A stretch of DNA of 64,000 nt. Origin: Cristatella mucedo (lineage: Eukaryota; Bryozoa; Phylactolaemata; Cristatellidae). The stretch covers positions 370,001 through 434,000 of the forward strand of contig WPIO01000021.1 in NCBI GenBank assembly GCA_009760855.2. Direction: 5' to 3'. The position numbers and the translations under genes are program-made. The stretch's first letter is position 1. Every line of letters begins with the position of its first letter. Under the pieces are notes generated by a model that ran no database searches, was not told where the DNA came from, and saw nothing but the letters and a program-made list of their open reading frames with translations. Below, piece after piece: positions 53,141-63,443 of this stretch.

Positions 53141-55764
53141 GGATACCATCGAATTAAAACATTCAAACGATGTGGTTTACTTGTTTCTGTGCCACATCCA
53201 CCATAGCAATGACGTTTGCCATGCTTAAAATCCAGCTTGGAAAATATTGCCATTTAGTCTGCACGCCACGGGACCCAACTAGATGCCTAAAATGATGAAT
53301 TGCAGTGGCACTGAATGCCTGGCAAAGTGTCACGTACCGAGAGTTAGGGTATATAGATGGCCACACCTGGTCGAATATCATGGCCATAGCTTGCATATCA
53401 GCCTCTCACTAAGCATGACTTTGGTTGTTAGCCAAGAAAATCATAAGCAACGTTTGCCTTTGCAGCTAGCTGTGGATCAATGACTTACCACTGAAAAAAG
53501 ATATGCACCAAATTATTCCAGTGTGTTGATGGCAACTCAAACTCTTGGTCAATCGATTGCTCTTGTGCTTTGCTGTGCATGCGAATGTTAAGTGTTTGCA
53601 GCTTTTTGCAGCTCTGAAGCTACATGCCTTCTTCTCAAGCGCTGTATGCAATAACATATGGGCTTAAATTGGACCCCTTTTAGGCACAGAAGACCTACTG
53701 GCACTAATAATTGGAGTTGCCATTATCGGCAGCCAGAAAGCAATCTACTAAACGGCTAGTTGTGAGCAGGACATAGCGGTTAAAAAACGTGGCTTTTTCC
53801 TGATGCCTGATCGCTCCATATCCCACGCCTAGACGCACAGTTTAGTTTCTCAACAACCTAATAATCAAACCCATATAGCATTCTCAACAACCTAATAATC
53901 AAACCCATATAGCAGTCATAAACTTACATAGATCCACCCACTACAGCTGCTTATTACAGTAGAGTCTGAGCCCCGATCTCATCCCTACAGAACACGCAAG
54001 GAAGCAGGGCAAAAACCCGTGGCCTTGGATTGGTTTCCCACATCACAGGATGAGAGCATTTTCTGAGCAACACAGCACTAGACCTTCATACCAAATAATT
54101 GGTACTAAAAGCGTGCTCAAACCATTGTTTAAATTTTTCTGGAGACAATGAATTTCAGTGTTATTAAATCGATAGGTGTCACAACCTCGTGAAACTTGAA
54201 CAAATGTGCCCTTTTAATCTCAGAGTAGAGCATAAAATGTGTTCCAAGTTTAGCAATTGACAGGCTTTAACACCTTTGATGGCTAGGGCATGCCATTTAT
54301 CTGGATGTGTCTACTGGCGACGTACACAGCCACTTAATTTGCATATATGAACGTACAATTCGGATGAAAAACAAGTTGAACAATGTCATTAAAGAAATAT
54401 ATTAAGTCTTCAGCTACATCTACAGGATCCAAACTCTCGTACAGCCAACGCAACCGACTGGATGCGATGATCACGATGCTCTTTAGTTAAAGCCATTTTC
54501 TTCTGATGATCTTGCTAGTTTGAGAGATGTTATACAAAAATTTGATCGTGTATAAGTAGCTTTACAGAAATTCCCAAACTCTCGTACAGCCAACGCAACC
54601 GACTGGATGCGATGATCACGATGCTCTTTAGTTTAAGCCATTTTCTTCTGATGATCTTGCTAGTTTGAGAGATGTTATACAAAAATTTGATCGTGTATAA
54701 GTAGCTTTACAGAAATTATATCAAGCTGCATTAATGCCAATTCTACGCAAACTTAACAGCTTTCAAGATGACGATGGTTTACGGCAGTGCCAACTAAAAG
54801 GCAGTAGCAAATCACCAAGCTATACAAGACTAAGCAGGATTGCTGATGAGAGCCCGTCTTGTACAGGCTTCAGACCAAGAAGTTGGCAAATCTACAAGTG
54901 AGTAGGCGTGCAATTCGATATACGGAGGCTATTGGCAGTTCGGAGGCAGCAATCGAACAAGATACGGCAATCGCCGAAAGCTTATATAGCACTTTCGCTA
55001 GTTAACATGCCTGCACCAAAACGCAGCACTATACCAGTGCTAGTAAACAGCATTAGCCGAGAAAGAGTCTCAAAATTCTTCCTAAAGCGCTATGCAAAAA
55101 GGACCCAATACAGTCGTATAACATCTCTTGCGTGACTGAAACTACTGACTGTAATTACAAAGCAGCCTACAATTGTGGAAGAGTCATACAAGAGACAAGC
55201 CTGTCTACAGCAGCTAGTACGGGAAACTCAGCAGGTCAAGACCAGTGACCTCGTATGCCTACACAAAATGTACGAGTTCGTCTTTTAAGACACACCGTTA
55301 CTACTGCAATTGGAAAGCGTTTCAATTAATCGTTTATTTCTCAGCTATGCCATCGGCTCTTTCCTAAAAAAGGACAGGAAGCCATATAAAGACATATTAC
55401 TTCCACATGCATTAGTTGATTCATGGAAACACAGCGCCGTTTTTAGTTACCGACATCTTGAGATAATCCAAAATTTGACGAATTATCTTCTTAATTCCTT
55501 CTTACGCAGTGCGAATTGGGGGAAACCGAGCATAACATGAAGAGATCGCATAGCCACAGCCAAAATGTTTTGAGGTCGAATTATCTGAAGCCCAACTATT
55601 AAGATTTATGCATCCGTATCCTCGATTCAAACTACTGCATCGCTCAAACACAAACCATCTAGACAAGAGATAAGCTCGACTAAAATGAAATTCCACTAGT
55701 ACTGAAATCACGGCACGATCTAATCGTTATGAAAAATCCGGCTTACCTCCGTAAGTCTGTCCAT
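48532..55764 (-). CDS. CACYBP: CACYBP / SIP, calcyclin-binding Siah-interacting protein, complete 6-exon gene
   Basis: Adaptor protein of the SIAH1-SKP1 ubiquitin ligase route for beta-catenin; it also binds S100 proteins. Exons in transcript order: 55764-55747, 51532-51289, 50166-50070, 49590-49491, 49097-49009, 48691-48532. All join in phase to give 235 residues; human is 228. Residues 1-45 form the helical SIAH-binding hairpin, then comes an Ala/Thr-rich linker. About 77-160 is the CS domain ([51 protein letters not shown]). About 160-235 is the SGS region ([32 protein letters not shown]). The protein is intact. Tyr-Gly-Trp of the human CS domain reads Tyr-Ala-Trp here. Confidence 0.97.
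49009..49097 (-). CDS. CACYBP: CACYBP exon 5
   Basis: Acceptor attgcag, donor gtgagt. It encodes [20 protein letters not shown] and [16 protein letters not shown] is conserved in the family. Confidence 0.95.
49491..49590 (-). CDS. CACYBP: CACYBP exon 4 (CS domain)
   Basis: Acceptor tttccag, donor gtgtgg. It encodes [20 protein letters not shown] and AVDGSSAK. It matches RSFDLLVKNLNGKS...VEGSSKK. Confidence 0.95.
50070..50166 (-). CDS. CACYBP: CACYBP exon 3 (CS domain)
   Basis: Acceptor attgtag, donor gtaaac. It encodes [20 protein letters not shown] then [11 protein letters not shown], nearly identical to the human CS-domain strand region. Confidence 0.97.
50435..50550 (+). mobile_element. 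LINE-A tail fragment
   Basis: gcatgctaccactgacctta, gcagcaaatgtcaagtgcct, agatagagattcagttctct, then an AAT/ATT mixed tail. Confidence 0.8.
50635..51140 (+). mobile_element. Old LINE-A copy
   Basis: Decayed coding ([26 protein letters not shown]), then the 3' UTR trace (agccaagaaagaggatttga, tcctctcagagcactacaca) ending cattattat. Confidence 0.7.
51289..51532 (-). CDS. CACYBP: CACYBP exon 2
   Basis: Acceptor tttgtag, donor gtatgg. Eighty-one codons: the N-terminal helices ([20 protein letters not shown]), an Ala/Thr/Val linker, and VYTKKIDNY entering the CS domain. Confidence 0.93.
52310..53139 (+). mobile_element. Longest LINE-A post-RT copy, with (ATT)n tail
   Basis: Covers [95 protein letters not shown], the whole 3' UTR, and (ATT)n at 53096-53139. 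A few frameshifts prevent one continuous frame. This is the reference copy I used to recognise the others. It lies in CACYBP intron 1. Confidence 0.92.
53140..54428. other. CACYBP intron 1, mostly featureless
   Basis: Contains a 33-bp tandem duplication (tctcaacaacctaataatca repeated) at 53848-53914. No exon seen. Confidence 0.5.
54429..54717. repeat. Near-perfect 145-bp tandem duplication
   Basis: Units 54429-54573 and 54574-54717 start ccaaactctcgtacagccaa and end tagctttacagaaatt. The only difference I see internally is gttaaagcc versus gtttaagcc. It lies in CACYBP intron 1. Confidence 0.95.
55747..55764 (-). CDS. CACYBP: CACYBP exon 1 (six-codon start exon)
   Basis: ATG at 55764-55762, reading MDRLTE, then donor gtaagc in phase 0. 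It joins [15 protein letters not shown] in exon 2, matching the human opening MASEELQKDLEEVKVLL in length and pattern. No similarity search can be made on six codons alone, so support comes from phase, donor and position. Confidence 0.78.
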
Positions 55765-56270
55765 TGTGCACCACGAGCCTCCTATCCCACAGAGCGCTCA
55801 CACTGTAGAATATTCCAGCAGCGTCTAACCACGAGATACGGCAGCGAGGCAGGTCTGCAGTAGTAAAATGTGCTCGTTACAACGCTTCCGCCCATCGCCC
55901 GCCGGCAATGTGGGGGTGTAGTACGGATACAAGGCTCAGAGTCTGTATTGGAAAGAGCGCTAAGGATCATAAAGACTTTTATCTGAGAAGGAGCCTGATT
56001 TTATGTGTACGTGATCATTCGATTCACTTTCAGTATGACAACACAGTTCGCAAGACCGTCACTCCCCACCTGCTGGGCTCGTGTGGCCAGTTGGATCAAG
56101 ATTCGCAATCCGTAAGCCGCGTTTAGGCGGTCATTCTTGCTCACGTTCTGCTTCAGTCCGGCTCTAGTATTAAGTGCATACGCCACCGAAACTGGAGGTG
56201 GTCAAAGACTGGTGGAAGGCTGAACGAAGACGCAGAAGCTGAGCGCGGCTGTGTCAAAAGGCAAGACTGA
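55765..56270 (-). promoter_or_regulatory. Presumed CACYBP promoter / 5' UTR region
   Basis: Sequence upstream of the CACYBP ATG, moderately CpG-containing near the start codon. No TATA box is evident. Inferred from position only. Confidence 0.35.
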
Positions 56271-56271
56271 A

Positions 56272-56648
56272 CAACAAATCCTTTGGAGACCGTGCTTTTA
56301 GTTCGCATACTCCCAAAGCCTGGAACTCACTCGCGACTGACGTCACCACTTCCACTCAATGAAATTTAAAAAGAAGCTAAAACGCCCCGTTTATCACTAC
56401 ATTTAGCGGGTCCTTGCGATTCGTTCTTTGTGAGCTTAAGCGTGCTGACAGTGTGCATGCTACCACTAACCTTATTTTAAATGTTGACACTGCGTGTCAC
56501 CTCTAACCATGTTATGATTGTTGGCATTGTGCATATTACCACTAGCCATTTGATAATGCTTCGTATACGGCATATGTAAAATGCCTAGAAAGAGATTGAG
56601 TTATGAGGGCGTTATACAAATGTTTTTATTATTATTATTGCTATTATT
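56272..56648 (+). mobile_element. LINE-A 3' end with (ATT)n tail
   Basis: [19 protein letters not shown] coding end, 3' UTR, cctagaaagagattgagtta, then tttttattattattattgct. Confidence 0.88.
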
Positions 56649-56649
56649 A

Positions 56650-57125
56650 CAAATGACTAATCATAGGTGCCGTCGAGGGCACGCCTAATTCATCGCCTTG
56701 AAAGGTATGTCGGACGGGTTGTCCAGCGAAATCATGTATGCGTTCTATGCGAGTCTTTGTTTATGGGACACTACAAGCTCTTCGTATAGTTTTCAGATCA
56801 ATAGGAGGTGGGCGACAAAGGCAATCGCGGACGGTTTAAATGCACGCAGAGGTACGTAGCGGAGGGGCATTTCCTACCTCCCTAACAAAAGCAATTTTTC
56901 CGTGCACTCTGGGCGTGGAGCTAGAAGGAAGCACGTGGAAAGCGAACTGGCCGTGTAAACTTCCTATAGAATGAAGACGTTGGTTAGCAGGACATAAGCA
57001 AGACGGACCGTGTACAGGCGGCTTTAGTCGGAGTGGCTGAGAACAAGCACACGAGGGCACGCGCCGAATCTGTCCGCAAGGCCGAGTAGCGACTTGAAAG
57101 CCAAGCGTTTTCTTAATAAATAAAT
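56650..57125. other. Intergenic, no recognised element
   Basis: Nothing supportable seen. Confidence 0.4.
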
Positions 57126-57127
57126 AA

Positions 57128-57297
57128 TAAATCCTAGCTGATTAAACAGCCTCTTTTTTGTATAGCGACAGAAGAGCCTTTACGGCTATCACTACCGCTT
57201 GCAGTGGCGATAAAGGATCGCCCACCGCAGGAATCGAACCCACAACCACGGGACCGAGGTCATGAAAGCAACCGCCTTACCTAGTGTGCCATCACGA
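57128..57297 (-). mobile_element. SINE-1, nearly complete copy
   Basis: Reverse of the 15813 copy over its full length: tail agctgattaaacagcctctt, body acggctatcactaccgcttg, B box caggaatcgaaccc, A box region ccgccttacctagtgtgcca. Confidence 0.9.
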
Positions 57298-57299
57298 CT

Positions 57300-58025
57300 T
57301 ACTCTGGTTTGGGTGCGCACAGCTTGTCTGTCGAGCTCAAGATTTTGATCCTTTTTCGAAGCCATTCGAAGCTTCTATGCGATAGAAACTTTCTTGCTCC
57401 TCCACTTCGTAACGAGTAGTTTTACACAATTGTTACTATCTGCTGACAATGCTGCAAATAATTAGAGAAGATGGGGTCAACCTAAAGCGACTTTAGTCAG
57501 CGTAAAGCCACCCTAGATCGTTGTAGTCGCTGGAATGGATTGACAGTGTTACAAACTGGGTGCAGCGGAATCTCGGCTGGTGACTTGTAGGTGCAGCACC
57601 AATGCACACATATATGCCGATGGTAGCCGAACAAAGCAGCTACGAAAAGCGCCCACATCTCAGGGTAACAAGTCCATATTCATAGCGTAGATAAGTCTAT
57701 TCGACAGCGACACGCAGAGAGTTGCAGGCGTATCTTCGCCGGCCGTAGCGTACAACAATTATCATATGGCCTAGAGCAGAACTCAGCTGTGCTACTGCTA
57801 AGGCGTCGACGGATAGCCTATTTAACGCTTCGGCTTTTACGTTGCCTAGGCCAAAGATTATCGTACAATCGATTCCCTAATCATTATAATTCAGGAACCG
57901 AGAATTGTGATTATCTAGGTCATAATCTGGTCATAATCTTAAGTCATAATCTGGCTGATTCAGAACGCCTCTGTTTCAGCAGTGCATTCAGATTAAAGCG
58001 AAAAATGTGCTTGCTTCCGTGAGTA
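57300..58025. other. Intergenic, no recognised element
   Basis: A short repeat of ataatct.gtcataatct near 57915-57950 is the only pattern. Confidence 0.4.
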
Positions 58026-58029
58026 TAAT

Positions 58030-59130
58030 GATAATAAAAATGTTGAGACATTTGTATAGCCCCCTAAGAGAACTCAATATCTTCCTAACAAGCGTGCCTC
58101 TTGTTTGGTGATAACATGCACCGCACTAGCACGCTTTAGTACAAAAAAGACATGCCAACGAACCTAGCAGCCGGGAAATGGTTTCCACGCCTTGGAAGCA
58201 ACTGAACAGAAGGCCCGGTCCCCGAGGAATTTCAGGTTGCTTAGAGGCACATCTAAACGACACGATTCAGACTAGCGGTCGGTACGATGCCAAGTCTGAT
58301 TCGAAAGTATTTCAGCTAGGTAGGCCGGAGCAAGAGAATGAAGGGGTCTAACGTGAGTGACAGAAACTGAAAGTCAACATGCTGAGTGGGGAGCCAGTGC
58401 AGGTCGATGAATAATGGTCCAATTTGGCAGTAATGACAATCGCGATAGATAAGCACTGCTGCAATGATTTACACCAATTGTTAGCATCTAAAGGCAAGAA
58501 AATATCTAAAGGCAAGAAAACCAGCAAGCAGTGATTTAAGGAAACCTATACCGGATGTCATGAATCCATGGACTAGCTAGGCTGTGGTAGCCTCGTCTAT
58601 GCAGGCAACAGTTTTTGCAACGTAACTGAAAGTAGGCAGACTTGACTATGGCCCTGATTTGGTCGTCATCTGAAAGAAACTTTGGAACACGAAAACCAGT
58701 TAGGGCATAGACAGTATATTGTTGATACGCTGGTCCAACACATTTCGAGTGCCATGCTTACAAATTTCTGTGTACCACTAGGTGTTTCATAATGCATATA
58801 AGTTGGTTTTACCATTATTCAATTTGAGAAAGTTAGCTGCCATTTTTTTAAGTGTCAGGAATACATGCTGCGAGAGATATGAGAAGTTCAAATGCTGGAT
58901 GGCAGGGAGGAACAAAGCAACACAGCTTTTGTGTCATCTGCATTATTTGACAGCCTCGATTGTGCTCAGAGATTATATCGGCATGACGAAGAGTGTAAAT
59001 TGGGAAAAGAATGGGACCAAGCACAAATCCCTGAGGTACCCCATATTGTAAAGGTTGTTAAATGCTCGTATTCACTCTCAACAGCTAGTGCGATCTGGGG
59101 GTTGATTTTTGGCTTAACAGTGCCCTCCAT
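58030..59130 (-). mobile_element. Diverged L2/CR1-like LINE with RT remnant
   Basis: Minus strand: tail region (atagccccctaagagaactc in reverse), post-RT homology around 58140-58520, and at about 59030-58970 an RT block reading YGVPQGFVLGPILF followed by a broken DD-containing segment. It is more diverged than other LINE-A copies, so an older insertion or related subfamily. Confidence 0.78.
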
Positions 59131-59506
59131 TATTGCTGTCTGAGACGTTGTCATTAATGTGCTTGCCACCTATCAGTTAGTCCTTTGCAAGGCTGCATTG
59201 CTGTAGCGTTTGTATCTGCCCCTATAAACTTACTAGCAACTTTTTGAATGCGAATGGGTGAGTGAGCAGGAATGTGATTTTAAAATGGGAGTTCCACAAA
59301 CACCTGTTGCCGATACCCGCTTATGCCATGGCCTTTGTGTTATTTATAGCACTACTGCGTTAGTAAACCTATAACGAAGGTAAACAACTTCCAGAAGATA
59401 ACAGAGTGATTTTCGTATATAGCTACAACATTCAGTCTCCTTGTTGACATTAAACATTGATTTGATTTTACGTTCAATTATGAAATAGTGATGAGCAGGC
59501 TTTTGA

Positions 59507-59672
59507 TCGTGATGGCACACTAGGAGGTATGGTGGTTGCTCTTCAAGACCTCGGTCCCAAAGTCGTGGGTTCGAATCCTGGGGTAGGCGATCCTTTATTG
59601 CTGCCGAAAGTGGCGATGATAGCCTTTAAGGCTCTCCTACAGCTTCACAAAAAGAGGCTGTTAAATCAGGTA
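59507..59672 (+). mobile_element. SINE-1 copy
   Basis: Head gtgatggcacactaggaggt, B box gggttcgaatcc, body gcgatgatagcctttaaggc, tail aaaaagaggctgttaaatca. Confidence 0.88.
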
Positions 59673-59674
59673 GT

Positions 59675-60670
59675 ATTTTTTTTATTGCATTTCATATGCC
59701 AACGTTATGGAGATATCTATCAGTGAAATGAATAAAAAAGCCTGACCGAGACATCCAGTCTTATCGCTGGTCTGCTGGTCGGTGATTAATAGTGGTTGAA
59801 CATTTGCATAGCTATACGCATGGTCTTTATTTTCAAATGAAATTTCCTTGGAATTTCTGGTGTACTTTGTAGAATACTGCATTGTTTTCTTCCTACGCAA
59901 GGCTTGCACACTATTGTGCCTTGTACTGGTATGTACCTGCATCGAGACCTAAGTTGTTGAATTGGCCTGCCTTGGGTTCCAGTACGTTTTAGTGACGTCT
60001 CTCGGATTCAAGTTAAAGGCTCTTCTGCTCTTACCCACGGATTTCGAAAAAGTAATCTGCACGTTGGGTAAACCCTTTACAATGCCTGCCCAAAACGGTG
60101 ACAAGCCGAAAATGTACAAATCGGAAAAGAACTACTGGGGCACAGCTTTCAATAGCCGCCGAACTAGTTAGCCTTACTACCCAACCAGCATCGAGGGCTA
60201 CGCGAGTTGCAATTACAATATCGATTGCTTTTCCAGAATATCAGTTTCCTAGATTGTGTATCTGACAATCGTCATCTATGTAGCTTAATTTTTTTGGATA
60301 AAGTTGATTTGAGAGGAGCCAGGCAATTATCATGGTCGACCACAACCTCAGCCGGAAGCTGGGCAGTGGGCAGGCTCATCAAACAGTTCTCCACGTGAGC
60401 GAAAATGATGATGCAACAGTCCTGCTAATGATGATGCAACAGTCCTGCAAAGGTCATCTACGTGAACAGCGCCATGCTCGGGGTGGTGGTGATTAATAGC
60501 CATTGGAGCACTTGTAGCCAGACTGACTTACGCAGCACGCTGGTCACACTCAGCACACTACGGCAAGAGGTTACACGCGGTAGGGGGGCAGCGCGACAAA
60601 CAAAAGATGCCCTTTTCCTTTAAAAAACCAGCTTCATTAGAAAATATCATCCGATCGTGGCCAACTGCCG
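59675..60670. other. Intergenic, downstream of QSOX
   Basis: A 69-codon plus-strand frame at 59962-60171 is unrecognised. A 21-bp tandem duplication (gatgatgcaacagtcctgc) is at about 60405-60447. The QSOX 3' UTR should lie at the right end. Confidence 0.4.
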
Positions 60671-61456
60671 TCACATTATTTTTATGCGCATTCGCTTAGC
60701 CACCACGAAATGGTAATAGAAGACGGCAATAAAAACGCCGCACAAGGTGTACAAAAGAGCGATAACTGCGAGGTCGGCACTAGAGAAGGAGCGGGCGGGA
60801 AGAAGTGGGAATAAGTGGGCGGAAGAAGTCGCGGCACTCGGTCGCTTGGCATCGCGCCTGTGCAGTTCGTGCGCCCTCGGCGGGAACATGCTGCCAGCGA
60901 CGACGGCGGCCGCCTCTATCGGCCTCGACGGTTTGTCTTGCTGCTTCGGTGAGGCTGCTGCGGCGTCGGCGGCCCACTTTTTGGCAGCCACGCCCTGCCC
61001 TGGCTGGCCTCCAGCTGCCGCCATCAGGCGGCCTGCTCCGAGCGCAGCGTCTGCTCCTGCTTTGGCTTCCCCATCCCCACCTGGGCGATCGTCACCTCGC
61101 ACCTCGGCGGCGGCGGCGGACGATTTGCCAGCTGGGGCAGCGGCCGCCTTCAGCCGGTCGAAGAGGTCACTGCGTCCGGCCGGCAGCGGTCTGCTGCTCT
61201 CCTGCCCTCTGGCGGCGGCAGGCGGCGACGACGGCAGCGGTGGCTGCTCGACCGCCAGGCCCAGCGGGCTGACTATGGACGACCAGGCATAGTGCGCCTT
61301 CAGGTATGACACGACTCCGGCGATGCTCCACGCTCGAGAGCCGTTCTGGCTGAGAGTCGACTGGGCAGAGCAGGTCGAGCAGAGCTCGACAGGCGGATAC
61401 TGCTGCTTCCTGTGCTCGGGGTCCTCGCTTCGGGCACCCCGCAGCCTGGCGTTGGC
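60671..61456 (-). CDS. QSOX: QSOX terminal exon (third CxxC, linker, transmembrane tail)
   Basis: Acceptor gtcgctag; 261 codons to TGA at 60673-60671. It starts ANARLRGARSEDPEHRKQQY and PPVELCSTCSAQ. The linker of about 150 residues is dominated by Ala, Gly, Pro and charged residues and is very GC-rich, so long open frames appear on both strands; those are shadows. The C-terminal helix and RMRIKIM tail predict a single-pass membrane protein with a very short cytosolic end. Confidence 0.92.
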   Translation of the reverse strand, partial: ANARLRGARSEDPEHRKQQYPPVELCSTCSAQSTLSQNGSRAWSIAGVVSYLKAHYAWSSIVSPLGLAVEQPPLPSSPPAAARGQESSRPLPAGRSDLFDRLKAAAAPAGKSSAAAAEVRGDDRPGGDGEAKAGADAALGAGRLMAAAGGQPGQGVAAKKWAADAAAASPKQQDKPSRPIEAAAVVAGSMFPPRAHELHRRDAKRPSAATSSAHLFPLLPARSFSSADLAVIALLYTLCGVFIAVFYYHFVVAKRMRIKIM

Positions 61457-61518
61457 CTAGCGACGGTGGGGAGAGAGAGAGCGAGCGTGAAGGAATGCAG
61501 CATCTACCACGTGAACGA

Positions 61519-61571
<53 letters not shown>

Positions 61572-62782
61572 CTCTGCCGTGGGCCTTGCTCCCTTTGCCA
61601 GGCCATTAACCCTTCGCCGGGCCTTGCCACCCTTGCCAGGCCCTTCCTCCTCGTCGTGCACCATGCCAGTATGTGCACGGCGGAAGCATTAGCTGGGTGG
61701 CTAGTTCCCGCTTGCCAGGCTGAGAGGTGGGAACTTGTCACAGGCAGTGCCGAACGATCGAAAGCACAGGCAGGAGAAGAGCAGGTCTCAACGACGGCAC
61801 CCATAGCACACTAACACCGGGCAGGAGGCACCGGAAGCAGCACGGCCGCGAAGCATGCAGAATGAGGAGAGCCGTCTGAGGAAAATGCTCGATAATGATA
61901 ATAAAAATAATAATACACTTGATAAAGCGCCCTCAGAGAACTCAATCGCTTCCTAGGCGCTTTACATTTACTGCAAAGAAAGCACGATCGAACGGTGAGT
62001 GGAAATATAAACAACATGAATAACATGGCTAGGGGTGACATGCACAGGGTCAGTATGCAAGCATGGTTCGTGACAGCATGCAACAGTGTCAGCACGCATA
62101 AGCACATTAAGGACAAATCACAGGGACTCACTAAATGCTGTCATAAATAGTGCTTTTAATTTCTTTTTAAATGCGGCTACGTCAGGGGATGTCGTGACGG
62201 AAGTCGGGAGCAAGTTCCAGGCTTTGGGAGAGTACGGAACTAAATGCACGGTCTCCAAAGTATTTGAGGTTTGTACGAGGTATAGGTAAACAGTTAGTTT
62301 CCGAAAAGTGGGTGGTGCGATTCTTGGCCTGGTGGAAGAGTAGATCTGATAGTCGAGTCGAGAGCCTAGCACGCGAGGCCGGCTCATTCGAGTCGGGCAA
62401 GCGAAGCACGAACGATCAAAATGAGGAAACTTGTCACCGACGAGAAAAAAGTACGCCTCTGGGAAGAGGGGCAAGAAGGAGGTGGCAGCACCTACGGGCA
62501 TCAGCGACACGCGGCAGCGTGGCCGCGAGCGAACGAGCGAGCAAGGCGCGCGTCCGGCGCCAGCGTGTCAGGCGGTCGGTCCTACGTGGTTATGTGCGGT
62601 CCAAAGCCACAGGATGCTCTCGTTTCCGGCAGTGGCACTAGTCAGGTTCAGGGCGGTGGCCATTGCGATGAAATTGTGCGAGCACTCCGAGCAGCCGAAG
62701 AAAGAGCCCATATAGTCCCTCATGGCGACGAGCACTCGAGACCTCTCCGGATATCCTCCTTCTGGCAGGCGGGAAGCGATGT
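60671..62782 (-). CDS. QSOX: Quiescin sulfhydryl oxidase (QSOX), last two exons; gene continues past the right edge
   Basis: FAD enzyme of the ER/Golgi and cell exterior that makes protein disulfides and passes electrons to O2, giving H2O2. Two minus-strand exons, 62782-62586 and 61456-60671, join in phase 0 (HNH|ANARL). They encode the C-terminal half of the Erv/ALR domain: the FAD-proximal CxxC in SFFGCSECSHNF, the WLWTAHNH FAD motif, the third CxxC in ELCSTCSAQ, and YLKAHYAW. A long Ala/Gly/Pro/Ser-rich linker follows, then one transmembrane helix (LAVIALLYTLCGVFIAVFYY) and a short basic tail. This matches the layout of long, membrane-anchored QSOX. The thioredoxin and first Erv exons must lie beyond 64000. 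Paralogue (QSOX1 or QSOX2) cannot be assigned. Confidence 0.93.
61523..61569. repeat. (GA)n microsatellite in the last QSOX intron
   Basis: 47 bp of GA dinucleotides, about 70 bp upstream (on the minus strand) of the QSOX terminal-exon acceptor, so the pre-mRNA carries (CU)n there. Confidence 0.95.
61893..62360 (-). mobile_element. LINE-A copy in the last QSOX intron
   Basis: AAT-rich tail, cacttgataaagcgccctca, 3' UTR and the coding end ([20 protein letters not shown]) on the minus strand. Confidence 0.88.
62586..62782 (-). CDS. QSOX: QSOX exon with Erv/ALR CxxC and FAD motif
   Basis: Acceptor attgcag after a T-rich tract, donor gtagga. It encodes YPERSRVLVAMRDYMGSFFG, CSECSHNFIAMA and NESILWLWTAHNH. 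The redox CSEC and the WLW..HN motif are intact. Confidence 0.92.
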
Positions 62783-63119
62783 CTGCAATAAAAAAAAGAA
62801 GAGACAAGCACTGAATCTATATCAGTCCATCTGAGCACCAGGGGTCGCCTTCCACTACACGCTTAACCTGTTGCTAGGTGAGGCTTACAGCTGGAGCAAG
62901 TACGGAAAGGCAGGCAAGGCAGCTTGATCAACCACGTGCTAAGTTGAAAAGTCAAGCTGCACCTTAATACCGATTTATTCATGCAAATAACAATGGAGCC
63001 ATTGATAGCGGTAGTGCTAACAATAGTTATAAAAATGATTACAATATACATGCATGGCGTCCTTATTTAGTTCAATCTATTTCTAGAAACTTCAAGTAAG
63101 CAAGAAAGGAAGCACCAAA

Positions 63120-63298
63120 CCAGCTAACGCTGGTTTGGCCAGTGGTCAAGGAGCTTGCCTCGACCAAGGACCTCGACCAAGCTCAAGGAGAATGTATTTG
63201 ATGATTGATGATTGTGAGCTCGAGCTCCGTGGCATACGTGAATCACCTGAATAGAGACTAAGTTCTCTTAAGGCTTTATACACATAAATTATATTCAT
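63120..63298 (+). mobile_element. SINE-2 copy
   Basis: Head gctggtttggccagtggtca, aggagcttgcc, B-box-like gagctcgagctcc, then cgtgaatcacctgaatagag, actaagttctcttaaggctt. The LINE-A-like 3' tail is again present. The head has an expanded 'ctcgaccaag' repeat. Confidence 0.75.
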
Positions 63299-63443
63299 AA
63301 TTCATTTGCTATAACACTCACAGAGTACCCAATCTCTTTCTAGGCACTTTACATTTACTACACAGGAACCATGATCAAATGGTTGGTGGTGGCATGCTCA
63401 ATGACAATAAGCATACCATGGCTAACGGTGACATGCACAGGGT
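63299..63443 (-). mobile_element. LINE-A 3'-end fragment
   Basis: Reverse 3' UTR (acccaatctctttctaggca, ctttacatttactacac, ggtgacatgcacagggtt), cut off where the next copy begins. Confidence 0.8.

Noticed and set aside
53848-54717. CRISPR-like direct repeats
   Set aside because: They are simple tandem duplications without spacers, in an animal intron.
59962-60171. A 69-codon plus-strand frame with an acceptor-like site at its start
   Set aside because: No family match, no donor or neighbouring exon, and length within chance expectation.
60747-61292. A 181-codon Ala-rich plus-strand frame
   Set aside because: It lies antisense to the QSOX terminal exon. The minus strand has the CxxC, KAHYAW and transmembrane match.
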